Assembly: GCA_900103495.1 (NCBI GenBank)
Contig: FMWZ01000010.1
Location: 62,001 to 126,000 of the forward strand
DNA from: Lachnospiraceae bacterium G11
GTDB taxonomy: Bacteria; Bacillota; Clostridia; Lachnospirales; Lachnospiraceae
Direction of reading: 5' to 3'
DNA: 64,000 nt
Position 1 is the stretch's first letter. Each line of letters starts with the position of its first letter. Shown one piece after another: positions 35,622 to 45,422 of this stretch. Made by a program: the position numbers and the translations under genes. Under the pieces are notes generated by a model that saw nothing but the letters and a program-made list of their open reading frames with translations, searched no databases and was not told where the DNA came from.

Positions 35622-36764
35622 ATGCGTAGAAACAGACTGATTGCTTTGGGATTACTGATCCTGTCTCTTATAGCAATATCCTTTTATGGTGGACCGGTGA
35701 GCTACGGGTTTTTCTTTTTCATGCTCATTATTCCCTTTGTTTCAGCTATCTACACTTTAGTTATGTTTTTGCGCTTTAAAATCTATCAGAGAATCGATTC
35801 AAAAGTAGCTGTGGCCGAAAGCCCGGTTACTTTTTATTTTACTTTGCAGAATGAGGACATCTTTGCTTTCTCCGGAGTCAAAATCGACTTCTTCTCCGAT
35901 TTCTCCACCATATCCGGCCTTGACGTCAATGCGGAGTATGAGCTTTTTCCCCACAAGGGCATAAAGAAGGAAACGGGTCTTATATGTAAATACAGGGGAG
36001 AGTACGAAGTAGGAGTCAAAAAGGTCAGTGTCAGAGATTATCTGAAACTCTTCAACTTTACATTCAGTAACAGGGAAACCCTTACGGTTAAGGTTATTCC
36101 GAGACTGGTTATTCTGGATGAAGTTTCTGCGCTGGATGCACTGGCTGCTTCTGCCAGAGACTCTCATACAAATGCCACTGAGCCCGATGTGCTTGTAAGG
36201 GACTATATTCCCGGTGATGACATAAGGAGCATAAACTGGAAAGTAACCGCCTCCGCGGGAAAACCCATGGTAAGAAAGCGCATAGGAGAAAATGCTCCCG
36301 GAATCAGCATAATCATGGATTCCAAGCGCATAAGCTATGAGCCTGAAGAGTATCTTCCTTTGGAAAATAAGCTTTTGGAAATAACCATTGCCCTTGCATA
36401 TTACTATTTGGAGCGCGGAATAAGAGTATGTGTGTATGCCTACAATTCCCGCCCCGTATCCTATGCTCTTGAGAGAGTTGATGACTTTGAAGAATTCTAT
36501 GAAGCCATGTCTTCCTTCTCATTTGACGAGGATAATACTTCGGAGAAACTCTATGGTTTTACCATGAGTGCCCCTGATATTGCCGCAAGCAGCGCAGTAA
36601 TTTTCGTAAGCCACAGCATGGATGAGGGCTACATGGGACAGGCTTCTGTACTTGAGGGAAACAATATCCCCACGGTTACTTATCTTGTAACCGAGGAGCA
36701 AATCAGCGCTCCCGGCGTTATCAGAGTGGGTTATGAAGATAAATTAAAGGAGGTGCTCAGATGA
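35622..36764 (+). CDS. DUF58 membrane protein
   Basis: A 380-residue protein with two N-terminal membrane helices (LIALGLLILSLIAISFYGG, YGFFFFMLIIPFVSAIYTLV) and a cytoplasmic or surface domain. The DUF58 signature is VRDYIPGDDIRSINWKVTA with GKPMVRKR following. The later part has a von Willebrand A-like pattern (SIIMDSKRIS, AVIFVSHSMDEG). It starts one base after the MoxR stop and overlaps the next gene by four bases (ATGA). The biological role of these trios is not settled. Confidence 0.9.
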   Translation: MRRNRLIALGLLILSLIAISFYGGPVSYGFFFFMLIIPFVSAIYTLVMFLRFKIYQRIDSKVAVAESPVTFYFTLQNEDIFAFSGVKIDFFSDFSTISGLDVNAEYELFPHKGIKKETGLICKYRGEYEVGVKKVSVRDYLKLFNFTFSNRETLTVKVIPRLVILDEVSALDALAASARDSHTNATEPDVLVRDYIPGDDIRSINWKVTASAGKPMVRKRIGENAPGISIIMDSKRISYEPEEYLPLENKLLEITIALAYYYLERGIRVCVYAYNSRPVSYALERVDDFEEFYEAMSSFSFDEDNTSEKLYGFTMSAPDIAASSAVIFVSHSMDEGYMGQASVLEGNNIPTVTYLVTEEQISAPGVIRVGYEDKLKEVLR

Positions 36765-38965
36765 CAGACCTTCTTTATGAACTTATATATGTTTTGACCG
36801 TGGCCATGGGCGGAGTATCCTTGCTTGCATGGAACTACGGTCTTGAGAAAACAGGCTTTTTAATGATTCTTTGCGGAATGGCAATCGCAGGGATACTTGT
36901 GGCCTTCAGACGAAGCAAATGGAGTGGACGGCTTATAATTATCGGAGTCTTTGTTATGATTCTGGCCACGGGATTTTTCCTGTCCAAAAACGACTCTGTC
37001 CATGAGTTTTTCTCCGACAAAGACTATTATTTGTGGCTTCCCTTTGTGGGACTATTTGCCTTTATTCTTGGAGAGTTGATTTGCAGAATAAGAATAGCCA
37101 AGGTGGTGGTTAGTATCGCTTGTCTTGGCTGGCTTATTGTGTGCACGGCCATGGGCTTTAGAACAGAAAAGATTTTTGTGGCCGCAACGTTTCTTCTTTT
37201 TCTTCTAACCATTATCGAGGAAACCCAGCTTAGATGGAATAAAACAGGGTACACGGAACACAAGGGACATGTGGTATACGTGGCTCCGTTTATAATTATT
37301 ACTTTTGCTTTGATTCTTGTAAGCCCGGCGCCGAAGAACCCTTACGATTGGAATTTTGCCAAAAAAATCTATCAGGTCGCCAGGGATAAAATAGAGGAAC
37401 TGGATATTCGCCTTTCAATCAGTAAATCCGGAGATTCCGCAGAAAAGCTCATAGGCTTTTCTGACAGAGGATTGCTTGCGGATGAAGCAGGGAAAAACGA
37501 AAAAGAGGTAATGATTTTATCTGACGTTAACTCTTCTGTGGGAGAGATAAAGCTATCAGGCAAAACCTTCAGCAGTTTCGACGGAAGAGAGTGGTCGGAT
37601 GAGGACACTTCCCCCGCTCCTGACGTAATTATGGACACAGTGGGAATGTGGGCTTCCATAAATGATTACACAAAGAATCCTGAAGATTTTGCCTTAAAGA
37701 CATATATGAAGGCTGAATTTGTTCGAATGAAAACAAACCATCCCTTCGTACCCCTTAAGTCCGTGCCCACATTGAGAGACCTTGACACGGATGAATTCTC
37801 TGAGGTCGGAGGCGATCTTTTGTGGCCTGAAACCAGAGCTTACGAGAGTAAGTATGCCGTTTCATATTACCGGCTTAACACCGGGAACTCGGATTTTAAA
37901 GAGTACCTGAAAGCGGGGAAGGCCCCCACAAGGGAAAGGTACTTGCAGTATGAATACCAGTTAAACACGGACCGAATCCCCAATTGCAGCTACGAGGATT
38001 ATCTTGCCCACGTAGACCACATAAAAGAAACCTATGGCAAAACCGTCGTCCTCTCCCCTAAACTGAGAGAATTCATGGATGAGGTATATAGAGGGGCGGA
38101 AAGCGATGTTGATAAGATAGACAGGCTTGAAGAGCTTTTAAGAAGCTTTACCTACTCGGAGACACCGGGTGCGCTGCCTGAAAGCATAAAGAACGAGAGT
38201 GATTTTCTGGACTATTTTGTGCTTGAAAGCAGGGAGGGCTTTTGCAGCCACTTTGCCACAGCCTTTGTTCTTCTGGCCAGAGCAGAGGGAATCCCCGCTA
38301 GATACGCTCAGGGATATATAGTTTACCCCAAGGGAAACAGGAAGATAACCGTGAAATCCACCTGGGCCCACGCTTGGCCTGAGGTTTATTACGACAACGC
38401 CGGCTGGGTAGCCTATGAACCCACACCTGCATACGTAAACAATTCATACTGGGTGACGGAAGATGGAACACCCGCGCAGACGGTTCAACCGACTCCTGCG
38501 TACAATGCTTCCGCTTATGAGAATCTTTCGGTTTTGCCAGAAAATGAGGATACGGTAACAATCCGAATTAAATGGTATACCATAGTGATTCCCATAGTTA
38601 TGGGTATTGTCTTTATCACCCTGGTTTATGTAATTGCCAACATGATTATGGCAAGACGCTTTGAGAAGATGAAGGAAGAGGATAAGTTTGTGGCTCTTTG
38701 CAGGCAAAACATAAGAATCCTCAGACTTTCCGGAAAAGCCATGGGGGATAATGAAACCTTACATGAATACAGAGAAAGACTTCTTGAGAGCGATGGGAAT
38801 GATGACTTCTCATTCCTTGAGGGGTATGAAAAATATTTGTACAGGGGAGATATAGAGAAAGAAAGCGCGGTTAAGGGTGCAACGCTTACGAAGCAAAAAC
38901 TGTTATCTGCATTAAAGAGGGCAAATGTGTTAAAATATATTAGATTCTATATGGGTTTTAACTGA
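36761..38965 (+). CDS. Transglutaminase-domain membrane protein
   Basis: A 734-residue protein. About six N-terminal membrane helices (residues 1-200) precede an extracellular region with a transglutaminase-like domain: Cys in EGFCSHFATAFVLLARAEGIPARYAQGY, His in STWAHAWPEVYYDNAGWVAYEPTP, with Asp following in the same motif. All three catalytic positions are present. A further helix (IVIPIVMGIVFITLVYVIANM) and a C-terminal DUF4129-like cytoplasmic tail follow. It is the third gene of the MoxR-DUF58 operon, similar to the tgpA arrangement in other bacteria. Confidence 0.9.
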   Translation: MTDLLYELIYVLTVAMGGVSLLAWNYGLEKTGFLMILCGMAIAGILVAFRRSKWSGRLIIIGVFVMILATGFFLSKNDSVHEFFSDKDYYLWLPFVGLFAFILGELICRIRIAKVVVSIACLGWLIVCTAMGFRTEKIFVAATFLLFLLTIIEETQLRWNKTGYTEHKGHVVYVAPFIIITFALILVSPAPKNPYDWNFAKKIYQVARDKIEELDIRLSISKSGDSAEKLIGFSDRGLLADEAGKNEKEVMILSDVNSSVGEIKLSGKTFSSFDGREWSDEDTSPAPDVIMDTVGMWASINDYTKNPEDFALKTYMKAEFVRMKTNHPFVPLKSVPTLRDLDTDEFSEVGGDLLWPETRAYESKYAVSYYRLNTGNSDFKEYLKAGKAPTRERYLQYEYQLNTDRIPNCSYEDYLAHVDHIKETYGKTVVLSPKLREFMDEVYRGAESDVDKIDRLEELLRSFTYSETPGALPESIKNESDFLDYFVLESREGFCSHFATAFVLLARAEGIPARYAQGYIVYPKGNRKITVKSTWAHAWPEVYYDNAGWVAYEPTPAYVNNSYWVTEDGTPAQTVQPTPAYNASAYENLSVLPENEDTVTIRIKWYTIVIPIVMGIVFITLVYVIANMIMARRFEKMKEEDKFVALCRQNIRILRLSGKAMGDNETLHEYRERLLESDGNDDFSFLEGYEKYLYRGDIEKESAVKGATLTKQKLLSALKRANVLKYIRFYMGFN

Positions 38966-38981
38966 TAATAAGGAAGCCAAA

Positions 38982-40484
38982 GTGAGACCGATTAACATTT
39001 ATGCGCTTACAAGAGTAAAGAACCCGGATCTTTTGGGTGCAATGGAGCGTCAGATGTCAGGAAGGAGCCGGCATCTGACCATAAAAGAATGGGAGATTGA
39101 GGGCCTGAAGACCTTCTCCGAGAAGCTTGGGGAAGTGTTGCCTGATGCGTTCAAACTCACATTCTTTTATTCTTTTACCATGCCCAAATTAGGGAAGGAG
39201 TTCGACCTCTTAAGAGTAAATGACGACTGCGTAATCAATATAGAACTAAAAAGCGGAAACGTCTCCGATGAAGCCATACTTAAGCAGCTGACCCTAAACA
39301 GATACTATCTTTCCACCCTTGGAAAGAATATGTACTCCTACCTTTATCTCAGCAACACCGACAGGCTTGTAAGGCTTTCAAGAAGCGAGAAGCTGGTGGA
39401 TGCCGAGTGGGAGGACCTGGCAAGAACCCTGGAGAACCAGACTGATTGCTACGAAGGAGATATAGAGGATTTGTTCAAGGAGGACAGATACCTGATTTCG
39501 CCCCTTACGGACCCTGCAAGGTTCTTGAGACAGGACTATTTCCTTACTTCCCAGCAAAGGGACATCAAAAAGCTGATTATTAAATCCATCAACAAGAATA
39601 AGGGTGAAGTAACCTACCATGGCTTTACCGGTCTTCCCGGAACAGGTAAAACCATCCTCCTCTACGATCTTGCAATGCAGCTTTCATGGGAAGAATATGT
39701 CTGTGTATTTCATTTCGGCTCCCATGAGGCGGAGCTTGAAGAACTGGATATGCGCCTTAAGAGGGTGGATTTCTATTACTGCAAGCCGGATGAAAAGATA
39801 GAAGTTAAGAGGGAATACACAGCCATTCTTGTGGATGAAGGACACAGACTTACCAGGGACAGGCTTGAAGATATTCTTGGTTTTTCTGAGGAGTGGAAGG
39901 CTCCGGTTATCTTTTCCTATGACCTGGAGGACTCAATAGCCCCTGAGGAGAGAAAAACTTATGGTGCTCCTTTAATCGAAGCCCTTCCGGGATACGCCGG
40001 CCACAGACTTACCAACAAAATTCGTGTAAACAGTGAATTATCCTCCTTTATTTCGGGAGTTATGTGCATAAGAGGCAGGATTCACAGAAGAGAGTACCCT
40101 TCCGTAAATGTGGCCTATGCTGAAAACACTGAGGAACTGAAGAACCTTCTCACAAACTTTGAAAATGAAGGCTTCATGTTTATAAGAGATAGGGAACTGT
40201 CCGTAGAGGATGAAGTTTTTACCGGGGTTTCAAATATGGTGGAAACCTCCGCCGCCACCTGCAAGGAGTTTGATAAGGTGGTGATGATCATGGATGAAAA
40301 CTTCACCTATGATAAGGAGGGATACCTTAGGACTTCGGGTAAGAAAGAAGACGAAGAGGACTACAGGGTAAGAAATCTCTTTCATGGCTTAAGCAGAGCC
40401 AAAACAAGCGTGGCTCTTCTTATATATAATAACGAGGAAGTGCTGGATGTAATCCTTGCTATTCTTCAAAAGCAAAAGCCGTAA
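38982..40484 (+). CDS. Nuclease-helicase fusion (PD-(D/E)XK-like plus SF1/DUF2075-like ATPase)
   Basis: A 500-residue protein starting at GTG 38982 after AAGGAAG. Residues about 70-115 look like a PD-(D/E)XK nuclease: Asp 75 in GKEFDLLRV, then VINIELKSG (Glu 88, Lys 90) and QLTLNRYYL. From about 185 a superfamily 1-type helicase core follows: Walker A FTGLPGTGKTILL (217-224), Walker B AILVDEGHRL (282-290), PVIFSYDLED, Arg in NKIRVNSEL, a motif-V-like TCKEFDKVVMIMD and motif VI FHGLSRAKTSVALLIY. The domain order is like NERD/DUF2075 proteins, several of which are linked to phage defence or DNA repair. The exact family is not recognised. It follows the MoxR operon by 16 bases but is functionally unlike it. 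Confidence 0.65.
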   Translation: MRPINIYALTRVKNPDLLGAMERQMSGRSRHLTIKEWEIEGLKTFSEKLGEVLPDAFKLTFFYSFTMPKLGKEFDLLRVNDDCVINIELKSGNVSDEAILKQLTLNRYYLSTLGKNMYSYLYLSNTDRLVRLSRSEKLVDAEWEDLARTLENQTDCYEGDIEDLFKEDRYLISPLTDPARFLRQDYFLTSQQRDIKKLIIKSINKNKGEVTYHGFTGLPGTGKTILLYDLAMQLSWEEYVCVFHFGSHEAELEELDMRLKRVDFYYCKPDEKIEVKREYTAILVDEGHRLTRDRLEDILGFSEEWKAPVIFSYDLEDSIAPEERKTYGAPLIEALPGYAGHRLTNKIRVNSELSSFISGVMCIRGRIHRREYPSVNVAYAENTEELKNLLTNFENEGFMFIRDRELSVEDEVFTGVSNMVETSAATCKEFDKVVMIMDENFTYDKEGYLRTSGKKEDEEDYRVRNLFHGLSRAKTSVALLIYNNEEVLDVILAILQKQKP

Positions 40485-40548
40485 AGTAGCAAAAAATCGC
40501 TTTTCGCGGTATAATTCTTGTATCTGATGCATCTAGGGAGGTAACTAT

Positions 40549-41319
40549 ATGCAAGAAATGGAAAAACAGTTTCACCTTCAAATCAAAGAAGGAGATGTAG
40601 GAAAATACGTTATTATGGCGGGAGATCCCGGAAGAATCCCCGCAATTGCCGAGCTTTTCGATGACGCAAAGCAGGTAGCTTACAACAGAGAATATAACAT
40701 TTATACAGGATATTTGTGTGGGGAGAAGGTTACAGCCATTTCCCACGGAATAGGCGGTCCTTCAACTGCCATTGCCGTAGAGGAGCTGGTTAAGTGCGGT
40801 TCCGATACATTCATTAGAACCGGTACCTGCGGAGGAATCGACTTGGATGTTAAATCCGGTGATATCGTTGTTGCCACAGGCGCCATAAGATACGAGCACA
40901 CAAGTCTTGAGTATGCTCCCATCGAGTATCCCGCAGTATCAGATCTTGATATTGCAATTGCCCTTAAGGAAGCATCCATTGAACTTGGAAACACAACCCA
41001 TTCCGGAATAGTTCAGTGTAAGGATTCATTCTACGGCCAGCATTCACCTAAGGAAAGCCCTGTTTACTATGACCTTTTGCAGAAGTGGGAATCCTGGAAG
41101 AGACTTGGAGTAAAGGCTTCCGAGATGGAATCCGCAGCACTCTTTGTTATTGCCAACGCAAGAAAGTGCCGTGCGGGAGCATGCTTCCATGTGGTCTGGA
41201 ATCAGGAGCGTGAGGCAGCAGGCCTTGATCAGAAGATGAGTGAGGACACATCCATGTCCGTAAAGGTTGCTGTTGAGGCAATGAAGAAGATTATTATGGC
41301 CGACAAGGCAAAAAAATAA
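40549..41319 (+). CDS. udp: Uridine phosphorylase-like nucleoside phosphorylase
   Basis: A 256-residue cytoplasmic enzyme of nucleoside phosphorylase family I. The phosphate-binding motif is [15 protein letters not shown], then [29 protein letters not shown] and [15 protein letters not shown], which carries the ribose-binding Glu-Met-Glu and is typical of uridine phosphorylase and close relatives. It splits a nucleoside to base and (deoxy)ribose 1-phosphate. GGGAGGT precedes the start and TATAAT (40510-40515) may be its -10 box. Purine substrates cannot be excluded. Confidence 0.88.
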   Translation: MQEMEKQFHLQIKEGDVGKYVIMAGDPGRIPAIAELFDDAKQVAYNREYNIYTGYLCGEKVTAISHGIGGPSTAIAVEELVKCGSDTFIRTGTCGGIDLDVKSGDIVVATGAIRYEHTSLEYAPIEYPAVSDLDIAIALKEASIELGNTTHSGIVQCKDSFYGQHSPKESPVYYDLLQKWESWKRLGVKASEMESAALFVIANARKCRAGACFHVVWNQEREAAGLDQKMSEDTSMSVKVAVEAMKKIIMADKAKK

Positions 41320-41334
41320 AAGCGATTAATTAAA

Positions 41335-41369
41335 CAAGTCTACTTTTGCGTACACAAGGGTAGGCTTGA
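41335..41369 (+). terminator. Stem-loop between nucleoside phosphorylase and pyrophosphatase genes
   Basis: CAAGTCTAC pairs with GTAGGCTTG (one G-U pair) with a 17-base loop. Only a short ATTTC tail follows, so it is a weak terminator or leader hairpin. Confidence 0.5.
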
Positions 41370-41384
41370 TTTCATGAGGAGAAA

Positions 41385-42683
41385 ATGAGCGATATTTATA
41401 TTACGGGTCACCAGAATCCCGACTTGGACAGCGTATGCAGTGCTTACGGCTATGCGGTTTTAAAGAACCTGATCGACAAGGAAAACAATTATATTCCCGT
41501 AAGATGCGGACACCTTTCAAACTCCACAAAAAGTATCCTTCAGTCTTTAAACTTCAAGATTCCTCCTTACAAGAGAGACATATATCCAAAGGTTGAAGAT
41601 GTATATCTTAAGAGTGAGGTTCCTCTTGATGCCGAGGCGCCCTTAAACGATGTTGCAGAAATATACGAGGAAACTAACCCCTCGGTTATGCCTGTTTTTA
41701 AAAACGGAGAGTTCTACGGACTTCTTTCAGTCGATGATATTACATCATGGGTCATGAATGAGATTTCTTCAAAGGGTAACGTGGAGATAATTCCTGCAAT
41801 AAAGGACATTATGTCTGAGCAGGAACCTCCTGTGAAGGTTAGCGACTTCTTTGAGGAGGCCAAGACCAAGCTTTCCATATCCAAGAAGAGAGGCCTTGCG
41901 GTTTATGATGACAACGGCTTTGTTGGATTCGTAACAAGAAGATGTTTCCTGAAGGCCCCTAAGCATAATGTGATTCTCGTGGACCATAATGAGCAAAAGC
42001 AAAGCATCAGAGGGCTGGAGTTTGCCAATATAGTTGAGATCATTGACCACCACAGGCTCGATGCCATGAAGACATCGCTTCCCATATTTATCGATGCAGA
42101 GCCTTTGGGAAGTACCTGCACCATAGTTTATCGCCTGTTTATCAGAAACGAATTAAGACCTGATGAGGTTACCGCAAGGGTCCTTCTTGCGGGAGTCATC
42201 GGTGATACGCTGATTTTGAAAAGCCCCACCACAACTCCTGAAGATGTGGACGCTGCAAATGCTTTGGCCAAAATCTGCGGTGTGGATTTGCAGGAATTTG
42301 GCTTGTCCATGTTTGCAAGAATGGAAGGCCTCAAAACCAGAGATCCCGAGGCGGCTATTTCTTCCGACTTTAAGAAATATACCGAGGCGGGAGTTCGAAT
42401 CGGAATCGGCCAGTGCGAGGTTACAACCCTTCACGATATCGACGATTACAAAGAGGCCTACCTTAAGGGACTTGAGATTGTCAAAACAAAGAACGGCTTA
42501 GACTGGGCGGTTCTTATGATAACTGATGTTATGAAAGAACACAGCGTACTTCTTTGCACAAGGCACAGAGCCAACAAACATCTTGAGTACGCCAATCTTG
42601 AAGAAGGAATATATGATATGCCGGGAGTAATGAGCCGTAAGAAACAGCTCCTTCCCGAGATAATTCACGCAGTAGGAATATGA
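41385..42683 (+). CDS. ppaC: Manganese-dependent (family II) inorganic pyrophosphatase with CBS domains
   Basis: A 432-residue enzyme hydrolysing pyrophosphate. The DHH part is split: IYITGHQNPDLDSVCSAYGYA at the start, then an inserted pair of CBS domains (about residues 70-185; VMPVFKNGEFYGLLSVDDI, LAVYDDNGFVGFVTRR), then VEIIDHHRLDAM and a DHHA2 domain ending LLCTRHRANKH and MPGVMSRKKQLLPEI. Plain family II enzymes are about 310 residues; the CBS pair binds adenine nucleotides and regulates activity in known cases. No DRTGG domain is present between the CBS motifs. Its stop overlaps the next start by four bases. Confidence 0.93.
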   Translation: MSDIYITGHQNPDLDSVCSAYGYAVLKNLIDKENNYIPVRCGHLSNSTKSILQSLNFKIPPYKRDIYPKVEDVYLKSEVPLDAEAPLNDVAEIYEETNPSVMPVFKNGEFYGLLSVDDITSWVMNEISSKGNVEIIPAIKDIMSEQEPPVKVSDFFEEAKTKLSISKKRGLAVYDDNGFVGFVTRRCFLKAPKHNVILVDHNEQKQSIRGLEFANIVEIIDHHRLDAMKTSLPIFIDAEPLGSTCTIVYRLFIRNELRPDEVTARVLLAGVIGDTLILKSPTTTPEDVDAANALAKICGVDLQEFGLSMFARMEGLKTRDPEAAISSDFKKYTEAGVRIGIGQCEVTTLHDIDDYKEAYLKGLEIVKTKNGLDWAVLMITDVMKEHSVLLCTRHRANKHLEYANLEEGIYDMPGVMSRKKQLLPEIIHAVGI

Positions 42684-43699
42684 TCAAAATCCCGATGACT
42701 TCAAACTTTAAAAGAATAATTGCCATTCTTTCAGCCTCCATATTACTTGGGGGCTGTGCGTATAATGCGGTTAATGAAGAGCCCCAAATGCCTGAGGATA
42801 AGAAGCTTGTAATCTATACCTCTCACAAGGCAAACATATATGAGCCCATCATTAAGGAGTTTGAAGAAAGAAGCGGCATATGGGTAAAGGTGGTAACGGG
42901 AGGAACCAACGAAATCCTTTCAAAGGTTTCGGAGGAAGGCAGCGCTGATGCTGACATAATGTTTGGGGGCGGCGTTGACAGCCTTGAGGTTTACAAAGAG
43001 TGTTTTGAACCATATGTTACTTCCCAGGAAGCAAATCTTGACAGTACCTATAGCTCTCCCGAACATGCATATACAGTTTTTTCAAAGCTGCCCATTGTAT
43101 TTATATATAATGAAAAACTTGTTATCCAGGCAGGAAAACCCAGAACCTGGGCAGAACTTCTGGCTTCAAGCTGGAAGGGGAAGATTGCCTTTGCGGACCC
43201 CAATCAGTCCGGAAGCTCATATACTGCTCTGGTAACTCTTATTCAGGCCACGGAAGCAGTATATGGGGATGAGGAAGTAATAAGAAAATTTGTCAAAAAT
43301 CTTGACGGAGATATTTACGGGGGCTCCGGGGATATTATAGATGCAGTTGCCTCGGGCAAGAAGTCCATCGGCGTTACTTTGGAGGAAACGGCCCTTAAAC
43401 AGATGGGCAAGAAGGCCGACATGGGAATTGTTTATCCTGTTGACGGCACCACAACTGTCCCTGACGGATGCGCTATTTTTAAGGATGCACCCCACAAGGA
43501 TAATGCAAAGCTTTTTATGGAGTTTATTGTGGGAGATGATGTACAGCATCTTCTGGAGGAAGAACTCTACAGAAAAAGCGTAAGAAAAGATTTCAAACAG
43601 AGCATAGATGTAAAAGAAATAGAGTATGACCTGAATTACGCCATAGCAAACAGAGAAAAGATACTTTCTCTTTGGGATGAACTTGCAGGGGAACAATAG
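42680..43699 (+). CDS. FbpA/HptA-like extracytoplasmic binding lipoprotein (sensor component inferred)
   Basis: A 339-residue lipoprotein; the signal peptide ends ILSASILLGGC. The mature part (KKLVIYTSHKANIYEPIIKEFEERSG, WVKVVTGGTNEILSKV, ADIMFGGGVDSLE) is the FbpA/AfuA type of class II binding protein. The start is either ATG 42680 (overlapping the pyrophosphatase stop) or 42695. It lies directly upstream of a histidine kinase and regulator, not beside the permease. In Staphylococcus the same order, HptA-HptS-HptR, senses glucose 6-phosphate; a sensor role is inferred by analogy. Iron binding is less likely from context. Confidence 0.8.
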   Translation: MIKIPMTSNFKRIIAILSASILLGGCAYNAVNEEPQMPEDKKLVIYTSHKANIYEPIIKEFEERSGIWVKVVTGGTNEILSKVSEEGSADADIMFGGGVDSLEVYKECFEPYVTSQEANLDSTYSSPEHAYTVFSKLPIVFIYNEKLVIQAGKPRTWAELLASSWKGKIAFADPNQSGSSYTALVTLIQATEAVYGDEEVIRKFVKNLDGDIYGGSGDIIDAVASGKKSIGVTLEETALKQMGKKADMGIVYPVDGTTTVPDGCAIFKDAPHKDNAKLFMEFIVGDDVQHLLEEELYRKSVRKDFKQSIDVKEIEYDLNYAIANREKILSLWDELAGEQ

Positions 43700-43700
43700 T

Positions 43701-45422
43701 ATGAAGAAGATTATCAGAAAATCCTTCAAAAGAGAATTGTTCCTTGGACTCTTTCTGGTATCACTGATTCCCGGAATAGTCATAAGCCTTCTTCTGGTTA
43801 AAGTTTTCAAATCAAGGCTTGCAAGCGACTATCAGGCGGCGGCTGCATCCCAGGTTACCTCCGTTACAGAGGCTTTGGAACAATACTTTAACTTAATAGA
43901 CGAAACTCAGCTTGCCATTAGAAGCAACAAAAAGATAGTGGGCGGAATTTCAGAGACTGACAGCTGGCAGAAGAACAAGGCTTACACTGCTCTTTATGAA
44001 GCTACGGAGAATGCCAGGAATGTGGCGAGATTCAATATTTACGATATTGAAGGAAACCTTGTATTTACCACATCTACCGAAGGGTACTCTGAATCAATTC
44101 CAACTTACTGGGGAATTTTGAAGGTATCCTTTGCACATCCCGACGAAAGGATAATCAAGAAGGCGGTAATGAGTGATGACGAAAAAACAGTCATTCAAAT
44201 TGCCAGGGCCATCGTCTCGGGAGATGAATGTGTGGGTTTTGTAGTAACAGATGTTTTTTCATCTCATATTGAAGAAATTCTTGCAAAATCCTATGACGAG
44301 TCATACGGAATTGCAATTCTTGATTCATTTTATGAGGATGTGTACAGTACAAGGACAGGTAAAGAAGAAGCCTTAGCAGCCCTTATAAGACAGAGGGAAT
44401 TTGACGGAGAGCCCCTGAAACAGGAGGATGACGAGGTTGAGTTCTTCCTTTCAAGGATAGGAGATACGAACCTTACCCTTGTTTTGGGAAAGGAACCGGT
44501 GCTTACAGATGACATCACAAGAACCATGTGGGGCGTAACAACCGTTATCATTCTTTTCTCTGTTATCCTGTGTTTCTTTGTGGCAAATATCATAAGTGAC
44601 TACCTGACCTCACCCATAATTAAGCTTTCCAAAGCCATGGAGAAGGTTAAGGGCGGAGATTTGGATGTTTCGGTCCACAGTTCAAGAATAGATGAGCTCG
44701 GCCAGCTTTCGGAAGACTTCGACAAGATGACGGATGAGCTTAAGACCTATATGGAATTACAGGTTAAGCAGCAGCAGGAAATCAACGATTCAAATATTGC
44801 AATGATGCAGGCCCAGCTTAATCCTCACTTTCTGTATAATACCTTAGACACCATGAAGTGGGTGGCAAAGGCAAACAACGTGCCGGATCTTGCCAAGATG
44901 TCGGCAGACCTGGCTCAGATACTTCGCCTCAGTATCTCTGACAGAAAGTTTATAACTCTCGAAGAAGAGATGGAGATGGTGGAAAAGTATGTGGAGATTC
45001 AGCAGATAAGGTTTGGCGGAAACTTCACCTTTGACGCAGAACTTCCCATGGAGCTGGAGGATTGCATAATTCCAAAACTGATTATTCAGCCAATTGTTGA
45101 AAATGCCCTTATTCATGGCTTGAAGGAACAGGAAAAAGGACATATATTTGTAAATGCCTATTCGGAATCGGGTAATCTTAAGATAGAGGTTACGGACAAC
45201 GGATGCGGTATCGAAGGAGAGATACTTGAGAAGCTTAACTCAAGAGACAGAGAAAAGCTTAGGGGCCATATCGGATTTTTCAATGTAGATACCATATTAA
45301 GGCTTTACTATGGAGATAATTTCGGACTGAAGGCGTTTAAGCCTGAAGAGGGTGGCACGAAAGTGCTTATTACCTTACCTTTAACTAAGGAGAGAAACAA
45401 TGATCAAAGTCCTCGTTGTTGA
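43701..45422 (+). CDS. YesM/HptS-like sensor histidine kinase
   Basis: A 573-residue kinase; ATG 43701, one base after the preceding stop, is preferred to an internal ATG at 43677. The first helix (FLGLFLVSLIPGIVISLLLV) and the second (VTTVIILFSVILCFFVANII) enclose an extracellular sensor of about 245 residues. HAMP (SPIIKLSKAMEKVKGGDLDV), His_kinase motif AQLNPHFLYNTLDTMKWVA, N-box IVENALIHGL and G-box VTDNGCGIEGE follow. Its 3' end overlaps the response regulator by 23 bases. It probably reads out the preceding binding protein. Confidence 0.92.
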   Translation: MKKIIRKSFKRELFLGLFLVSLIPGIVISLLLVKVFKSRLASDYQAAAASQVTSVTEALEQYFNLIDETQLAIRSNKKIVGGISETDSWQKNKAYTALYEATENARNVARFNIYDIEGNLVFTTSTEGYSESIPTYWGILKVSFAHPDERIIKKAVMSDDEKTVIQIARAIVSGDECVGFVVTDVFSSHIEEILAKSYDESYGIAILDSFYEDVYSTRTGKEEALAALIRQREFDGEPLKQEDDEVEFFLSRIGDTNLTLVLGKEPVLTDDITRTMWGVTTVIILFSVILCFFVANIISDYLTSPIIKLSKAMEKVKGGDLDVSVHSSRIDELGQLSEDFDKMTDELKTYMELQVKQQQEINDSNIAMMQAQLNPHFLYNTLDTMKWVAKANNVPDLAKMSADLAQILRLSISDRKFITLEEEMEMVEKYVEIQQIRFGGNFTFDAELPMELEDCIIPKLIIQPIVENALIHGLKEQEKGHIFVNAYSESGNLKIEVTDNGCGIEGEILEKLNSRDREKLRGHIGFFNVDTILRLYYGDNFGLKAFKPEEGGTKVLITLPLTKERNNDQSPRC

